From Paracyclopina nana (Eukaryota; Arthropoda; Copepoda; Cyclopoida; Cyclopettidae): 64,000 bases of DNA. How positions within the stretch are numbered: the first letter of the stretch is position 1; every line of letters begins with the position of its first letter. Below the pieces are notes generated by a model, which did not search any database, was not told the DNA's origin, and was given only the letters and a program-made list of their open reading frames with translations. Location of the stretch: contig JAGUCH010000004.1 in the NCBI GenBank assembly GCA_019096065.1, positions 5,394,001-5,458,000 of the forward strand. Direction: 5' to 3'. Made by a program: the position numbers and the translations under genes. Shown one piece after another: positions 41,701-54,023 of this stretch.

Positions 41701-44700
41701 TGAATTCTTCCATTTCTCTACCTGATTGACAGCATCATCCAAGTCCAAGTTCAGGTCATCAATTTGTTCCAGAAATCGACCTTTCTCACTCTTCAACGAA
41801 TTGACCAATAGATCTAAGCGTTCAAAATCTTTGGTCACACTTTCAACCCGTATAAAAAGCTCGTTTTTCTCCCTATTCAAGGTGCCATTTTGCACTGAAA
41901 TCCTATCTAAATTGGATCGCAATTCTTGCATTTCTCTCTTCATATGAGCGACTTCATCCTGCAACGCTTCCTTTTGCAAAATCACCGAGATCAACTGGTT
42001 GTCAAGCTCTTCTTTTTGGCTTGAAGCAAATCTCAAGTTTGATTCAAGCTTTTCTCTCAAATCCTCAGTAGCCTTATATTGCTCTTCTTTACTTTTCATT
42101 TCAGCCTCGATTTGCGTGATTTTGTGCTCTTTCGCGACAAGTTGATCCTTCAAAGTTTGATTAGATGTCCTAGCCTCATTCACTTCCATTGTGAGCCTCA
42201 CTTTTTCCTCTTGAATTTTGCTGATGGAAGTCTCCAAATTAAGACATTTAGTCTTCAGCAAAGATTGGGATTTCTCCAATTTGCTCATATTTGCTTCCAT
42301 TTCTAATTCTTTCCTAGACGATGACGCTTCGTGCATAGAGAATTCTTCATGAAAAGATGTAGATGAATCCCTTTTGAATTCCATTTTCTTCTTTTGCAAA
42401 TTGCTTAGTTCTTCCTTAGTGATCATGAGTTCATTTCTGAGAGAACTCCCTACTTGCTCCAATTGACTGATTAAATTTAGCCTCTCTTTGGCCTCTTTGT
42501 TGAGCTTTTTGTTGGAAGCCTCCAATCTGTCAATTTCACCTTGAGCATTTTTTAACTCATGCATGGCACGAGCATGAGCTTCTCCTAAGAGTGCTTTCTC
42601 TTTGGTGATGCTAGATATCTCCTGCTGCAAACTTTCCTTGGACCGTTCTAAATGAGACTTTTCTCCCAAAGTGGCTTCAATTCTCTCTTGCAAAATGCTC
42701 TTTTCCCTCGTAACTTCTTCAAACTTTAATTTGAAGCTGTCAGCATCCATTTTCTCCTTTTCTAACAATTTAGAGGTATTTTTGATGATATCTTCTTTGA
42801 TTTGCAAATTTGATTGAAGCATGGCCATTTTAGCTGTTGTGTTTGCTAAGCGTGATCGTAGATCCTGGATTTGCAATTGTCTTTTGTGCAGAGTCGTTTG
42901 CACAGCTGATAATGTGGTTTCTGTGATAGCAGGCGATGCTGATCGAGTTCGACGCCTTTCGATGCTTTCCACTTTTCTCCTTAAAGCAGGGGACCTATAA
43001 TTTACAATGATGACAAAAATTGAAGTTACAAATTTCTTATCAATCTTACTCAGCTCGCTTCAATAAAGGCTTTGGAGTGGAAAATGCAGCTTGAGTATTT
43101 ATGGCCAAATCAACCACATCAGTATTGGCGTCTTCATCTTCATTGGCCACCATTTGAGCAATATCCATAAGTGATCCTTCCAAAATGTTGTTTTGGTATG
43201 ACAATTCATGTAGCTGAGAAATTTCCTCTTCTTGTTGCTTACTCTATTCAAAAACTGCATAAGATCTAATTTTGAGATTTTTACTTCATTTCTTACCTTT
43301 TTGACAAGTTGATCATTCTCCTCAAGCAAATTGAGCTTGGATCTTTGCTCCTCTAGCATAGATTGCTCTAATGAGTGATGCTTGCTTTTGATGGTGATCA
43401 TTTTCTCTTCAAGGCTAGTGACCTTTTGTTCCAATACCTTTTTCTCAACTCTACATCTTTGTAATTGAGTCCAAAGCTCTTGCTGAGTTCCAATCCTAGT
43501 TTCTCTGCCGTTGATCTTGATGTAATCAGAGTTGGCATGAACATCCAAGCAAGCTGAGGTGACTTTTTTCCCTGCACTTGACAAGTCATTTTTCATTGAA
43601 TTCAAATCCCTTTGAGTAGACATTTTCAATTCAAGCATTTGCCTTCTGAATGCCAGTACTTCATTCCACATTTGAGCCACATGAGCAGACTCATTTGAGT
43701 GCGAAGACTGCTTGGTCTCAGACTGCTTGAGGTTTTCCCAGTGTGCAGTCAACTTTTGCAAATCCAAGCTCAATTGCTGATTGGTATTTTCAGATGTTTC
43801 CAATTGCGCTCTGAGTTCAGCATTAACGTGGTTCAAAGTATGGTTTTTCTCTTGCTGTTCCTCTAGTCTAACTTGGAGGGCTTTCACCTCTGCGAAATGG
43901 CGCTCCTGGAATAAGATTAAGCTAGGTGAGACAAGCATAGCGAAACAAGCTTTCTCTTCATTGTTCAACAACCCTCACTTCACTCAACTATGCATGACTT
44001 GCAATATATGGCTCCAACACGTGCATATGTCAATAATAGGCAATATACTAATTTGAGCACATGTGTGACTTTCCCAAAACCGCAACAATTCATGCCATAC
44101 CTCGGTCATTTTTAGCCTTTCTTCTAGGCTCTGCAGTACTTCAGTGGTATCACCCAACTGGACTTGGGACAAATTGGCCAACTGGTTGACTTCAATCAAC
44201 CTTGTCTCCATTGTGTGACATTGTTTCTTATACTCCTCCAATTTTGACTGTAAAAAATCAAAGAGACTTCATTGCATGGCTTAATAAATAATTTAATTAA
44301 TTAAGTACTTTGAGCCTGTCTATCAAGTTGGCCTGTTTCATTTGGCTTAAATGCGCACTGTTCAGCCTTTTGTCAGCTTCAGCCTTGATATCCATGGCCT
44401 TTTGGTATGCAACTTGAGCAATCTTCTCCTTGTCTTCCTCAGCTTTTGCCAACTGAGCCTTCAGCTCCTTTATGTGGGCCTTCATGATTGCCACGCTTTG
44501 AGGCTCATTGTTAGCTTGCTGAAAGCCTCCTGTAAAAAACCATGAGATGTTTGCACAGTGCTTTTAGATCAATAATATCGCACCTTCGGGAGGCGAGTCC
44601 ATCATTGGAGGTTGTTGAGCATTGGAAGGAACAATTTTCTCCGAATTGGGTGAGGTTGTGGAGGATAATGAGCCAGTACTGCCTCCAAATCTTCTATTGA

Positions 44701-45784
44701 TCTGCTTCTGGATCTTGTTCCACACTTTGCCTCCAGAGCTACCAATGCTGACACGACTACCCGCCCTGTCTATGCCGCTGTCATCGTTGTCTTGGCTGAT
44801 ATTTTGCGCTTCTTCCAAACTCCACGCGTTTATGCTACTCTTAGATTGGATCATCTTCTCTGTACGTTCGAATTCATGTTTCTCGTCAAATGCAATGGCG
44901 TCAAAAGCACCCACATGGTCCACAGTGTCAACATCATTTTTTTCAGCATCATCAAATATTTTAAGGATTCCAGTGCGGACTTGGTTCAATTCAAGCCGAA
45001 ACTTTGCCTGTTTCTGGCTACCCTCACTTGGTAAAGATATACTGAGACTGTTGTCTTCGCTGCTTTCTTTATCGTTACATTCCTGCCCACTGACACCTAT
45101 AAAATAAATGGGTTTTGATCAGCACCATTGATTAGACAAGCACATTTATCAATTTATACGCAACAATGGACTGCTTACTTCTTTCAATCGCAGATAACAA
45201 TGGAGGCTTTGAGGTTGAAGCTTCAGCAAGGGAGGGCCAAATTTCCACCTCAGAAGTGCTGTACACTTCCTCTTTGCTTGTCAAACTACTCGTCTTGTCA
45301 GGTGGCAGCGAGTCATTTTGAAAGTCTGATGAAGGCTGGCCACTATTGCTTAATTTAGCCAGATCGAAATCTTCAATTTCTTGGTCGGGAGGAAGACTGT
45401 CCACGAAAGAAGACATAGGCTCAGTCACTTCTTCCACTGTGTCCAATCTGTTCCTGTCTGGGAAGATTTCGTTGAAGAATTCCTCTATGTCATCCTCATC
45501 TTCGCCCTCATTGTCACCAGCAGTGGTGGTATCTTCATCCTCTTCAGGGTTAGGATGAAAATTGATGAGAATGTCGTCACCTGAAATCATGAGACTCTCA
45601 AAATTTTCACTATTAGATAAGGAAAAAAATATTTACTGGTTGCAGTGGCAGCCGCTGCAGTTTTCACAGTCTCCACATCTTCCTCATTGTCTTCAGATGA
45701 ATTACTCGTGTCATTGGAATCTTCATCTGCAACCAGATACATGGAAGATCGACTCACATGATGAGGATCTTCTTTGGCATCCAT
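35764..45784 (-). CDS. CROCC: Rootletin (ciliary rootlet coiled-coil protein)
   Basis: Twelve coding exons in transcript order: 45637-45784, 45179-45580, 44584-45096, 44309-44529, 44101-44247, 43297-43905, 43050-43243, 41564-42994, 39942-41430, 39470-39718, 39111-39398, 35764-37005. All phases close and give about 2,310 residues. After an acidic, Ser-rich N-terminus the protein is almost entirely heptad coiled coil. A basic SRPPTPTRTR break before the last coils sits where vertebrate rootletin has a Pro/Ser/Arg segment. The ending GLEQQVGVLKDQLNKELRR matches the rootletin C-terminal coil closely. The protein polymerises into the rootlet that anchors cilia and links centrioles. In an arthropod it is expected mainly in ciliated sensory neurons. 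The ATG at 45784 replaces an upstream in-frame TTG. An opposite-strand gene sits in the 2.1-kb intron before the last exon. Confidence 0.88.
37095..38763 (+). CDS. Type I membrane protein with tandem cysteine repeats, nested in a rootletin intron
   Basis: Exons 37095-37393 and 37950-38763 give 370 residues with closed phase. A signal peptide (MRTFAICVVVLVVKSANA) precedes four or more modules of similar pattern: CxxxC, a spacer, Y-x-(W/F)C, a spacer, W-x-YC. Examples are LCIDKCKYHDDEKYFHWC ... WDYC and VCADYCRPDEDNEYEWC ... WDYC. A membrane helix near the C-terminus (IALIVLGVIGAIGLMVGGVLIF) leaves a very short tail. An acidic linker separates module 1 from the rest. AATAAA follows the stop directly (38765). 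I do not recognise a named family. The modules suggest an extracellular disulfide-rich protein. It is transcribed antisense to, and wholly inside, an intron of rootletin. Confidence 0.75.
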
Positions 45785-46806
45785 TTTCCTTCTCAATACA
45801 ACGGCTGCCTTTTTCTCATGTCATTGGATCAACTCTATGATAATAAGAAATTAATGCATAGAACTAGTTTAGAAAAAGCAGGTATTATTGTTGTCAACTT
45901 GAGGAGAGCCGGCTAGTTAAATTGATTTTCTTTTCTATGTACAACAATGCATGTGTGACCATGAAAGAGCTGGGGAAAGCAATCAGCAAAATGAAATGTT
46001 AACCTGGGAAAAGCAATTTCCTCTGTTACATTTAACATACGTTTACACTCGATACATGGGGAGTTGAACAATCATTGCATTGTAATTGCTATCAAAGGAA
46101 AACAATCCGCAAGCTATTTAACGAGGATTTGGACTTGAATTGGTACAATAAAATGCTCAAATTCTGTATTGCTTAGCATAAAATTAAGCAGGTACGACAT
46201 ACTGTTTACATTTACGCTTTCTCGGAAATTTGACATTTGGCAATAATCCTGCCATACTGTCTTGCTTCCAAGAAGCTAAAAAAGCTGAAATTATAGTTAC
46301 AATAGATTTATTAAAACATCAAGCTTTCCTCATTTTCAAATTAAAGCGGTCAAAAAAGTAATTGAAATGTTAGCAATGCACATACATTTCTTAAAATTCG
46401 TGTTTCGATAAAAATACTTCAATTTCAAAAAATAAAAAAATAAGCGATTTTCACATATATATAAGTACTCTCAAAGAAATCGCTAACTTAAAAATATAAG
46501 CGTGAAAGCGGAAAGACGCAACTTCTAAAATTGAATTACCTCTAGATTTTGATGCAAGTAAAAGCAAAAAAATGCAAGCAAACACTGACTTCAACGCAGA
46601 AATTGCTAGTTCACAAGTCAAATTAGTCACAGCGACGACAAAGCCCATCTTCTCATTACCCCAGCTTCAATTCGCGGATTTTTCAAAGCGCAAAACAAAA
46701 CAAAATTCTATCCTTTCTGCGGCGTTACCAGATAGACTTAACCAAATACCGCCATGATTCTTTGAAAAAAGCAATAACTAGTAGTTTATCAAGTTTATTT
46801 CAGTTT
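45785..46806. other. Region between rootletin start and CLPP stop
   Basis: AT-rich sequence with the presumed rootletin promoter near 45785-46000 and the CLPP 3' UTR (AATAAA on the minus strand near 46795). Short frames on both strands around 46451-46757 overlap each other and show nothing recognisable. I call no gene. Confidence 0.5.
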
Positions 46807-47776
46807 CTAGCCTTGAATTGCCAAATCTTGGCCTTTCTCGCCTTCTTTAGGTGGATGTTCAAGGATTTTGTCAATCAACCCAAAAGCCTTGGCCTCAATG
46901 GGGCTCATAAACTTGTCTCTTTCCATGTTGGCTTCGATGAAGGCCAAATCTTGACCGGTGTGCTTCACATAGATCTCATTCAATTGCTTTTTAATCTTAA
47001 TTATTTCTTCAGCTTGAATCTGGATGTCAGTTGCTTGGCCTTGAGCTCCTCCGGATGGCTGATGAACCATAATTCGAGAATTGGGCAACGAATGTCTCAT
47101 GCCTGAAATCATACACTCATAGGTAAATGAAAAAAGTCCTTCATGGATTGAAATGAAGATATGAAGGAATGTGAAATAGACACCCACTTCCGATAATACT
47201 TAAAGGCAGAAACCAGAACTAGGTTACAGACGAGGATAAAAGCAAAGTTATTTGCTACAACAATCGGAGGAAATCCGCTAGATTATAACATTAATAAAGG
47301 ACAAGACAATAGTATTAAGGCTCTTGAAGTTGTACTTTTTTCAAAAGGTTAAGTTGAGAGGTTTTCTCACCAGGAGTTCCAGCAGCGAGCAAAAGGCTGC
47401 CCATGGAGCAAGCTTGACCAACACACCAAGTGGCGATTGGAGGCAAAACGTACTGCATGGTGTCATAGATGGCCAAGCCGGAGGTGACACTTCCACCAGG
47501 ACTATTGATGTACATGTGGATGGGTTTCTTGGCCGATTCAGACTGCAGGAACAGAAGTTGAGCCACCACAATCGATGAAACCGTGTCATTGACAGGGCCC
47601 ATCAGACAAATGATTCTGTCTTTCAAGAGGCGAGAATAAATGTCATAGGATCTTTCCCCACGCCCAGTCTGTTCAATAACAATCGGTATGAGTCCATTAA
47701 AGTGCCTTACACTTGTCTTGGTCTTGATTGAGGACTGCAAAAGCCCATTTTTCAGCAAAGTGCGTGAAAATGACAT
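46807..47776 (-). CDS. CLPP: Mitochondrial ATP-dependent Clp protease proteolytic subunit
   Basis: Exons 47371-47776 and 46807-47102 give 233 residues. A short basic presequence ([14 protein letters not shown]) targets the mitochondrial matrix. The catalytic serine lies in [14 protein letters not shown] and the histidine in [12 protein letters not shown]; the aspartate lies further on, after MERDKFMS. The oxyanion-loop sequence [19 protein letters not shown] is fully conserved. ClpP forms a double heptamer with ClpX and degrades unfolded matrix proteins. The splice junction falls inside the TPG-MRHSLP block and restores it exactly. The ATG at 47776 was preferred to an in-frame TTG four codons upstream. 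Confidence 0.95.
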
Positions 47777-48112
47777 TTTATGCAATATTTGTTTACTTTC
47801 TTGAAGAGCCGACCGCAGATCGAATAAAGACCTCTTCTTCTTATTTATTTCTTTTCGTCCATCTAGATAGCATTGTGAGTAAAAAACTTCATCAAGCTTT
47901 AAAGTTATACTTTATAATTATTAAAATGAGTTTCCTGTCCTTTTCCTTCGTTTTACTCAAACTTTCTGGTGAAAGCACAAGTTTTGTTCAGATACAGCCT
48001 CAATTTTAGGTGTACGCTTCCTTTTCTCAGCATTTTTGAACTGGCTACGAGTACGACAACCAGTTCTCAAGAATTGCTCAGTTCATCCTGGATGATTTCA
48101 TCCTCTGAAAAA

Positions 48113-49861
48113 ATGTTGATCTTATGGGGCACTTTTATTTCTCTGACTATTATAGAAGAAGCGTTTGCTACTCAAAATGCCTTTTTCGATGCAAAATCCA
48201 ATGAAATAGGCAAACCTAGGTAATTTTCTTACCTGAGCATTTTTTTGAGGATTCTAACTCAATTTTTCTTTATGTAGGATCTTACACCACATTGGTCAAA
48301 GTCCTTTCTTGAATTGCACTGAGTTCAAGCAAGATCTCATTGCAAGGAAAAGCAAGTTAAATGCCACTTCTTCAATTGCAAAAAATGAAGAGTCCAAAGC
48401 CAACTCCAAATTACTGGACCTTATTCCTGATTATGACTACAATGTCGATCAGAACGACGTGGTTGTCAATGACCTGTCTGAGTTTGAAAAGTCACAAATC
48501 AAGTTCATCTTTGATCCTCTCAACTTGGAGCTGAACGTTGCAAATGCTGATGACAATCCAGAATTGATATCTGGCTTGACTGATTGCCAATTGGACCATG
48601 TTTTGCGCTGGAAAGAGCTGATTGCAAGGCTGAAAATATCCACAATCAAGACCTTAATGATGGACAAGACCTTAGCTGCGCGGCTGGAAACAAGTATTCC
48701 ATATGCTACCATTGCATCTTTGATTCAAGTGAGGACTCAGTTTGTCAAAAACATCACCGATGACTTTCCTGCTAAACGATTGGTCAAGAGGTTGATCAAA
48801 AGCCGCGAGTTTATCCAAATGCTGCCAGTTCAGTAAGTTCCTCGATGTCTTCATAAAGCACATTTTCAGTATTGAATCCTTTATTTCGCCCCCACGGTTT
48901 CATGGGACATTGCAATTTGCAAAATTTTATAGTGTCCTTTCATTAATTCAGCCTTAGCATTTCATTTTGCAACCATAATAAGAAAATTGCCGTCACAATT
49001 CTTTTGAATTGCACCTTAAATGGAGAAAAATGCAGCTCCATTAAACGCTTTTGTTAGCAAGCCTAATCTATTAACCAAAAAACCTACATGGAAAGCTTTC
49101 AAGCCCAATGTTTTATCTTTATATCAGTGTATGAGTGAATTGTGAGTAACGTGAAGTAATTACCTTTTCTCGGCCATAATTGAGAAGTCTTCTAGTCTCC
49201 ACTTTCGCTCCGAAGCTACTTGGAAATAAGAAATGTCATTGGAAATAAGAAATGTTAGCTTTCCAGCCCTTAGCTGTCGATTTTCATGAGTTATGTACGC
49301 CGTTGCTCGGTTTTTTGGTTTTTTTATCAGTTCTGATTATTTTTTAGGTATATTGCTGATGTGGTTGAGTCTAAGAATGTAAGACACCTTTTGGATGAAG
49401 AATCCATAAGTGTTGCCTTAAGCGCCCACCCAAACTTGCCCGAGTTTTTGAGCCAAGAAGTGCTTGATTTTGGCTCAGTCTTCTTGAGGGAGCAAGAATT
49501 CATCAGTATTCTACCATGTGCGGTTTACATGAACGCTGCCATGAATTCCAGCTTTGTCAACAGAGTTGACACTGCAGTCTTGAGAGCCTTTTCAAGCAAC
49601 AAGCATTTTTGGGGCTGCATTCCTGTGGAAGTTGTGAGATATATGATGGCAACCACCAAAATAGGTGCGAGGCTGACTTTGGATGACATGCTTGTGGCAG
49701 CCACAACTATGGCCAAAGCCAAAAAAATGGACCTGGAGGTGGTCAAGTCCATTTTCAAGATCCAATTTCCTCAAGTTGTGAGCAAAGCTGAGTCCTCCTA
49801 CTATGACTGGTTCAACAACATTGTCAACACCAATTGGGTCAAGTATTACTTTAATTCTTAA
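48113..49861 (+). CDS. Secreted protein of unknown function, 391 aa
   Basis: Exons 48113-48219, 48278-48832 and 49348-49861 close in phase. The first exon encodes a probable signal peptide (LILWGTFISLTIIEEAFA). The mature part is mostly helical and rich in Leu, Val, Ala and Lys, with few cysteines and no second membrane segment. I do not recognise a domain. The second intron is 515 bp, long for this region. The divergent partner CLPP starts 337 bp away, so the two may share a promoter region. What is certain is a three-exon gene with consistent phase; function cannot be assigned. Confidence 0.7.
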
Positions 49862-50075
49862 AAATCAATTATGACTACTGAAAAATAGATAAAAGACTTT
49901 CATTAATTATGTCACACCCTCTATTTAGAAACTACCCATAGAGTGATCCAGAAATTTTAGTATCTGATGTGGTCACTCTTATCAATTTGCTTACAAAACT
50001 AAATTATCAGCTTATGCTCTTTGCATGCCATTTATGTTCAAATTAAACACCCAAACAAACAATCTGTAAATAATC

Positions 50076-51914
50076 ATGGGGAGTGAAAACAAAGAAATAG
50101 CTGAAAGCAAGGCAACTTCTTACGGCACAATTGAACCCAAAGCATCAGTAGCTGCACCAAAAGGTAAGTTAAATCAATAAAAAGATTTAATTCATGAATG
50201 TTTCCAATATTTTTCAGGATGGGGTGCAAGACACACATTTTGTGTTCTGGCATTTTTGCTATTTTTAGTGAACCAGTCATTAAGAATGAACATAACCATA
50301 GCAATTGTAGCTATGGTGGCGCCAAGTAAAAAATTTCGACTGATCCACAAGAGTGAGTATTAACAACAACAACTCTATTTTACAGGTGATTACAGTGCTA
50401 CTAATATTACAACTCAAATTGGCCAAGAGTGTCCATTTCCAGAGGAGTTTTTTACCCAAGTAAGACTGAAAAGAAGGTTCACACAAAAGTAATGCCTCTT
50501 TTATTTTTAGGAAAATTTGTCTTCCGGTTCATTTGATTGGAGCATACAAGAGCAAGGCATAATTTTGGGGGCTTTCTTCTATGGCTTTATTGTCACCATG
50601 ATGCCAGGAGCATACTTAGCTGAGAGAATTGGTGGCAAATGGATCTTGGTGGGTGCTCTGTTTGGTGGCTCTGTTTGCACCTTACTGAGCCCTTTGGTAG
50701 CTTCAAAGCTGGGCTATGAGTCATTTGTGGCACTCAGAGTTATTCAAGGCTTACTGCAAGGACCTGTCAACCCAGCAGGCATGAATTTAATAGCAAAATG
50801 GATTCCAGCCCAAGAAAGAAGCAGATTGGTTACACTCATTTTTAATGGCAACCAGTTTGGCACAATCATTACATTGGCTGTTTGCGGATACGTTGCTCAA
50901 GAGCTAGGCTGGCAGTGGGTATTTTACATCTTTGGCGCCTTTGGAGCCTTCACAGGGTTTTTATGGGTGTTTTTGGTTCATAACTCCCCCAATGATCATC
51001 CCAACATGTCTGAGAAGGAAAAAGACTTCATTTATGGTGACATTGAAGTTTCCAGGCACCACAAAGCCCCACCAGCTCCCTACAAGCAAATATTCTGCTC
51101 TTTACCTGTGTGGTCATTGGTCATTGTTTACTTAGGGTCTGGATGGGTTTATTATGCTCTTTTGACTGAAACTCCCACCTACTTAAATGACATTCAACAT
51201 TTCAACCTTTCTTCAGTAAGTTAAAACCCGTTTCAGTCTTAATTGTAGTTTTTCTAAAGTCATAAGCAACACATTGCATTGATCTTGCTCAATCAAGCTG
51301 AATTTTTATGTTTTAGAATGGATTGCTGTCTGCTCTACCACATTTGTCATTTGTGATTGTCTCCTCTTTTCTGGGCTTTTTGTCCGACTGGTTAGTTTCC
51401 AGTGGAAAACTACAAGTTGGCACCTTAAGGAAAATTATGTCAGCATTGGCTGTTTATGGGCCAGCCCTTGCGCTTGTAGGACTGGCTTTCACTAAATGCA
51501 ATCCAAGTTTGGCTGTGTTTTGGCTCACCTTAGCCATGACATTGGATGCTGGCATGACAGTAGGATTCAATCTTAACCAGTTTGAGCTGTCACCCAATTA
51601 TTCAGGCACAATCAGAGGCATGGCAAGTACATTGTCAAATGTGATGGGCTTTGCCACACCAGCTGTGATTTCTGCCATTATTGATGGAAATGTGAGTGCT
51701 TTTATTGTCATAGATTTTTCACTGATTCCATGAAAATGCCCCTAATTCATTCCAGAACACTCTTGATGCTTGGAAGTGGTCGTACTTATTGGCTGCTCTA
51801 ATGACTGTGACTACAGGCACATTTTTCATGTTTTTTGGTTCTACAAAAACTCAAAAATGGAACACATACTGGTTGCAAGATCATGAAAAAGAAAAGGCTC
51901 AGAACGAAAAATAA
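50076..51914 (+). CDS. SLC17-type anion/phosphate cotransporter (major facilitator superfamily)
   Basis: Six exons (50076-50163, 50218-50325, 50386-50459, 50511-51215, 51317-51691, 51756-51914) give 502 residues with closed phases. A cytosolic N-terminus leads into TM1 (LAFLLFLVNQSLRMNITIAIVAMV). A glycosylated first loop (SATNITT) and then FDWSIQEQGIILGAFFYGFIVTMMPGAYLAERIGGK follow, which is the SLC17 signature. Further matches are the RVIQGLLQGPVNPAG segment and WVFYIFGAFG. The family includes sialin, vesicular glutamate transporters and insect sodium-dependent inorganic phosphate cotransporters. The substrate cannot be read from sequence here. Acts at the plasma membrane or in vesicles. 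Confidence 0.9.
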
Positions 51915-54023
51915 ATCAAAATGTGAATGCTCTTCACTGCTTTTTTCTTGATAACTTTTCAAACATAGAATCTGGAAAAAATCAAAAGCCATTTACATTT
52001 TCATCATATCTTTACAACGAATTACATTAGCCTAATGAGTTTGGTGCTGTTTGGCTTGAGGTAGTTTTCTCCAGTTTATCATTTCCGAGAACAATTGGGT
52101 GGATTTTGACACTTAGGAATGAAAAATAAAAACCAATTCTTGTGAACTTCATTTAAAACAGATTAATTTTGGCAATTTTTCTAGGAAAATTAGCTTTGGC
52201 CTTTCTCTGTTCCTGGTAAAGTGCATGATACCAAAAATACTCGGATGTAAAATAGAAGCTCGCGGTTCTCAAATGTTTGCCGACCTCTCGGGGATTTTTC
52301 TTGGGGCGCCTAATTTGTAGGGGCGGTGGGGATCTCTTACTCCTAGCTTGCATGATCAGCTTAGTGGTTAATTTGAGCCCAAATTGAGCGAAATCGGTCC
52401 AGTATTACAAAATCTTTTTAAATACAAGTATTTTAAAAAGAAGTTTTGCTTCATGTGACCGATCGCTCTATAAGCCTTTTCTTTAAATATTCACGTAACA
52501 TAATCTTTGAATTCTTGAGGCGTATATCTATCATCAACAAGTCTTAACCAAAACCATCCAAGTAGAAAAAGTAATAAACGGGAATAAATTCCAACCAGGT
52601 TTGCTGGAGGATACGAAGTTGACCAAGCAAAAATTGAAAAAAAAGCTGTGGCCAAATAATTATGTATATATAAATAAATAAATGAAATTATGTTAAGTCA
52701 AATTGTTTCTTCTTGTTTAGAAGCTTTCTTAAATGCCCAATTGCAAGATGATCGTAATATTTTGAATTAAGAAAGCTTCAAGGCTTGATTCAAATATTAG
52801 AGACAATTTCAGCTTCTATAATGGTACATAGATTTAGCAAGTTCAAAGTCTTCTGACCTTCAATTATATATTTTTATTTTATTTTGCAAATTCTCCTAAT
52901 TTAGGATATCCTGCATGCGACTAGCTTTCAAGATTAGAGATGAGTAAGTGACGTAGTCGTTCCTTTAAAAATAGGCTCAAATTGTTATTCAGCATGGGAC
53001 GTGATTGCTGATCAATTTCTTATTTCAACCTTTAATAAGTTAAAAGCTAGGATGGTTTTTAGGACTTCTCAGCCTGTGGTCTTATCAATTAAGGATTTTT
53101 GTTTTGAAGCAGAATGTCAGATCGTCAGTTAGCAGCTTTATTGATTGATGGTTAGGACGATGTACAATCGCATGCGCAAATCATGCATTTGGTATACTAT
53201 CTTCCTCTCTGGTAAATTCAATAGCAGTGTATAAATCATGCACGCGGCAGTCGCGCAATGCATGAAGCTAAATAGAATATAGCACACGTGCGCGCAGCAT
53301 TATACACATTTTCCCTTTTTTCGGTCTTCTTTCTCAGCAGCTTTGCTGCTCTATCGCTTTAAGGCAACAGGTCACAAATCCGGACAAATCCAGATTGCGA
53401 TGATGTCTGCAGCCTGCTGCTGCACCACGACCACGTGCGACGTTGTTGGAGGCGCGACCAACCTGGACAATATTGCTAGTACATTCATTTCCACCAAGAG
53501 ATTATTATCCTTCAGACTCAACAGCAAGTGAGCTTGGGTATTTTGCACTTTGGGCTGATAACGTTATCAATCCTCAACGCAAAAGACATTGTGAGCCAAA
53601 AATAATATCATGATGACAGCTCTCTAAATACGTGAACCTCAACCTGGTATACCATTTTGAATTAAGTGGAAAGTGGCTGTGTGTCATGTGACAAGGGGTG
53701 TTTGACTGCTAGTACCAAATCAATTACACTATAAATGTACGCTAGGAAAACTCTCTCCAAAATTGCTGCTGATCCATATTGTACGTCAATTGTTGGCAGG
53801 GAGCACCATAATTATTACATGATATCTACCTCAAGACTGAAAAACGGAGATCAATGCCGAAAATTGCCTGGTCACATTATATCTGCTGTCTGAAAATCGT
53901 TATCTGCTGCTGGAATGAGTCAACCTCAGCAGCAGCAGCAGCAGCGGCAATAGTCGCATTGATTATGTCATAGAAGCATGACAATTACCTGATCTCAATC
54001 AACTGCTCACCCGCAATATCACG
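51915..54023. other. Intergenic region with presumed sulfotransferase promoter and 5' UTR
   Basis: 2.1 kb of mostly AT-rich sequence. It contains a (CAG)n-like microsatellite (53928-53948), a TATA-like CTATAAATG near 53730 and a frame of about 43 codons from ATG 53400 that could be an untranslated or small coding exon. I recognise nothing apart from the possible small gene at 52153. Confidence 0.45.
52153..52353 (-). CDS. Possible small basic protein, 66 aa
   Basis: This ATG-initiated frame encodes a Lys/Arg/Pro-rich N-terminus, then an aromatic stretch (FYFTSEYFWYHALYQEQRK) and a basic end. Its composition is less AT-driven than its surroundings, which is the main reason for listing it. The size and charge would fit a small mitochondrial or ribosomal protein, but I do not recognise it and see no clear poly(A) signal. 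Confidence 0.3.
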   Translation of the reverse strand: MQARSKRSPPPLQIRRPKKNPREVGKHLRTASFYFTSEYFWYHALYQEQRKAKANFPRKIAKINLF

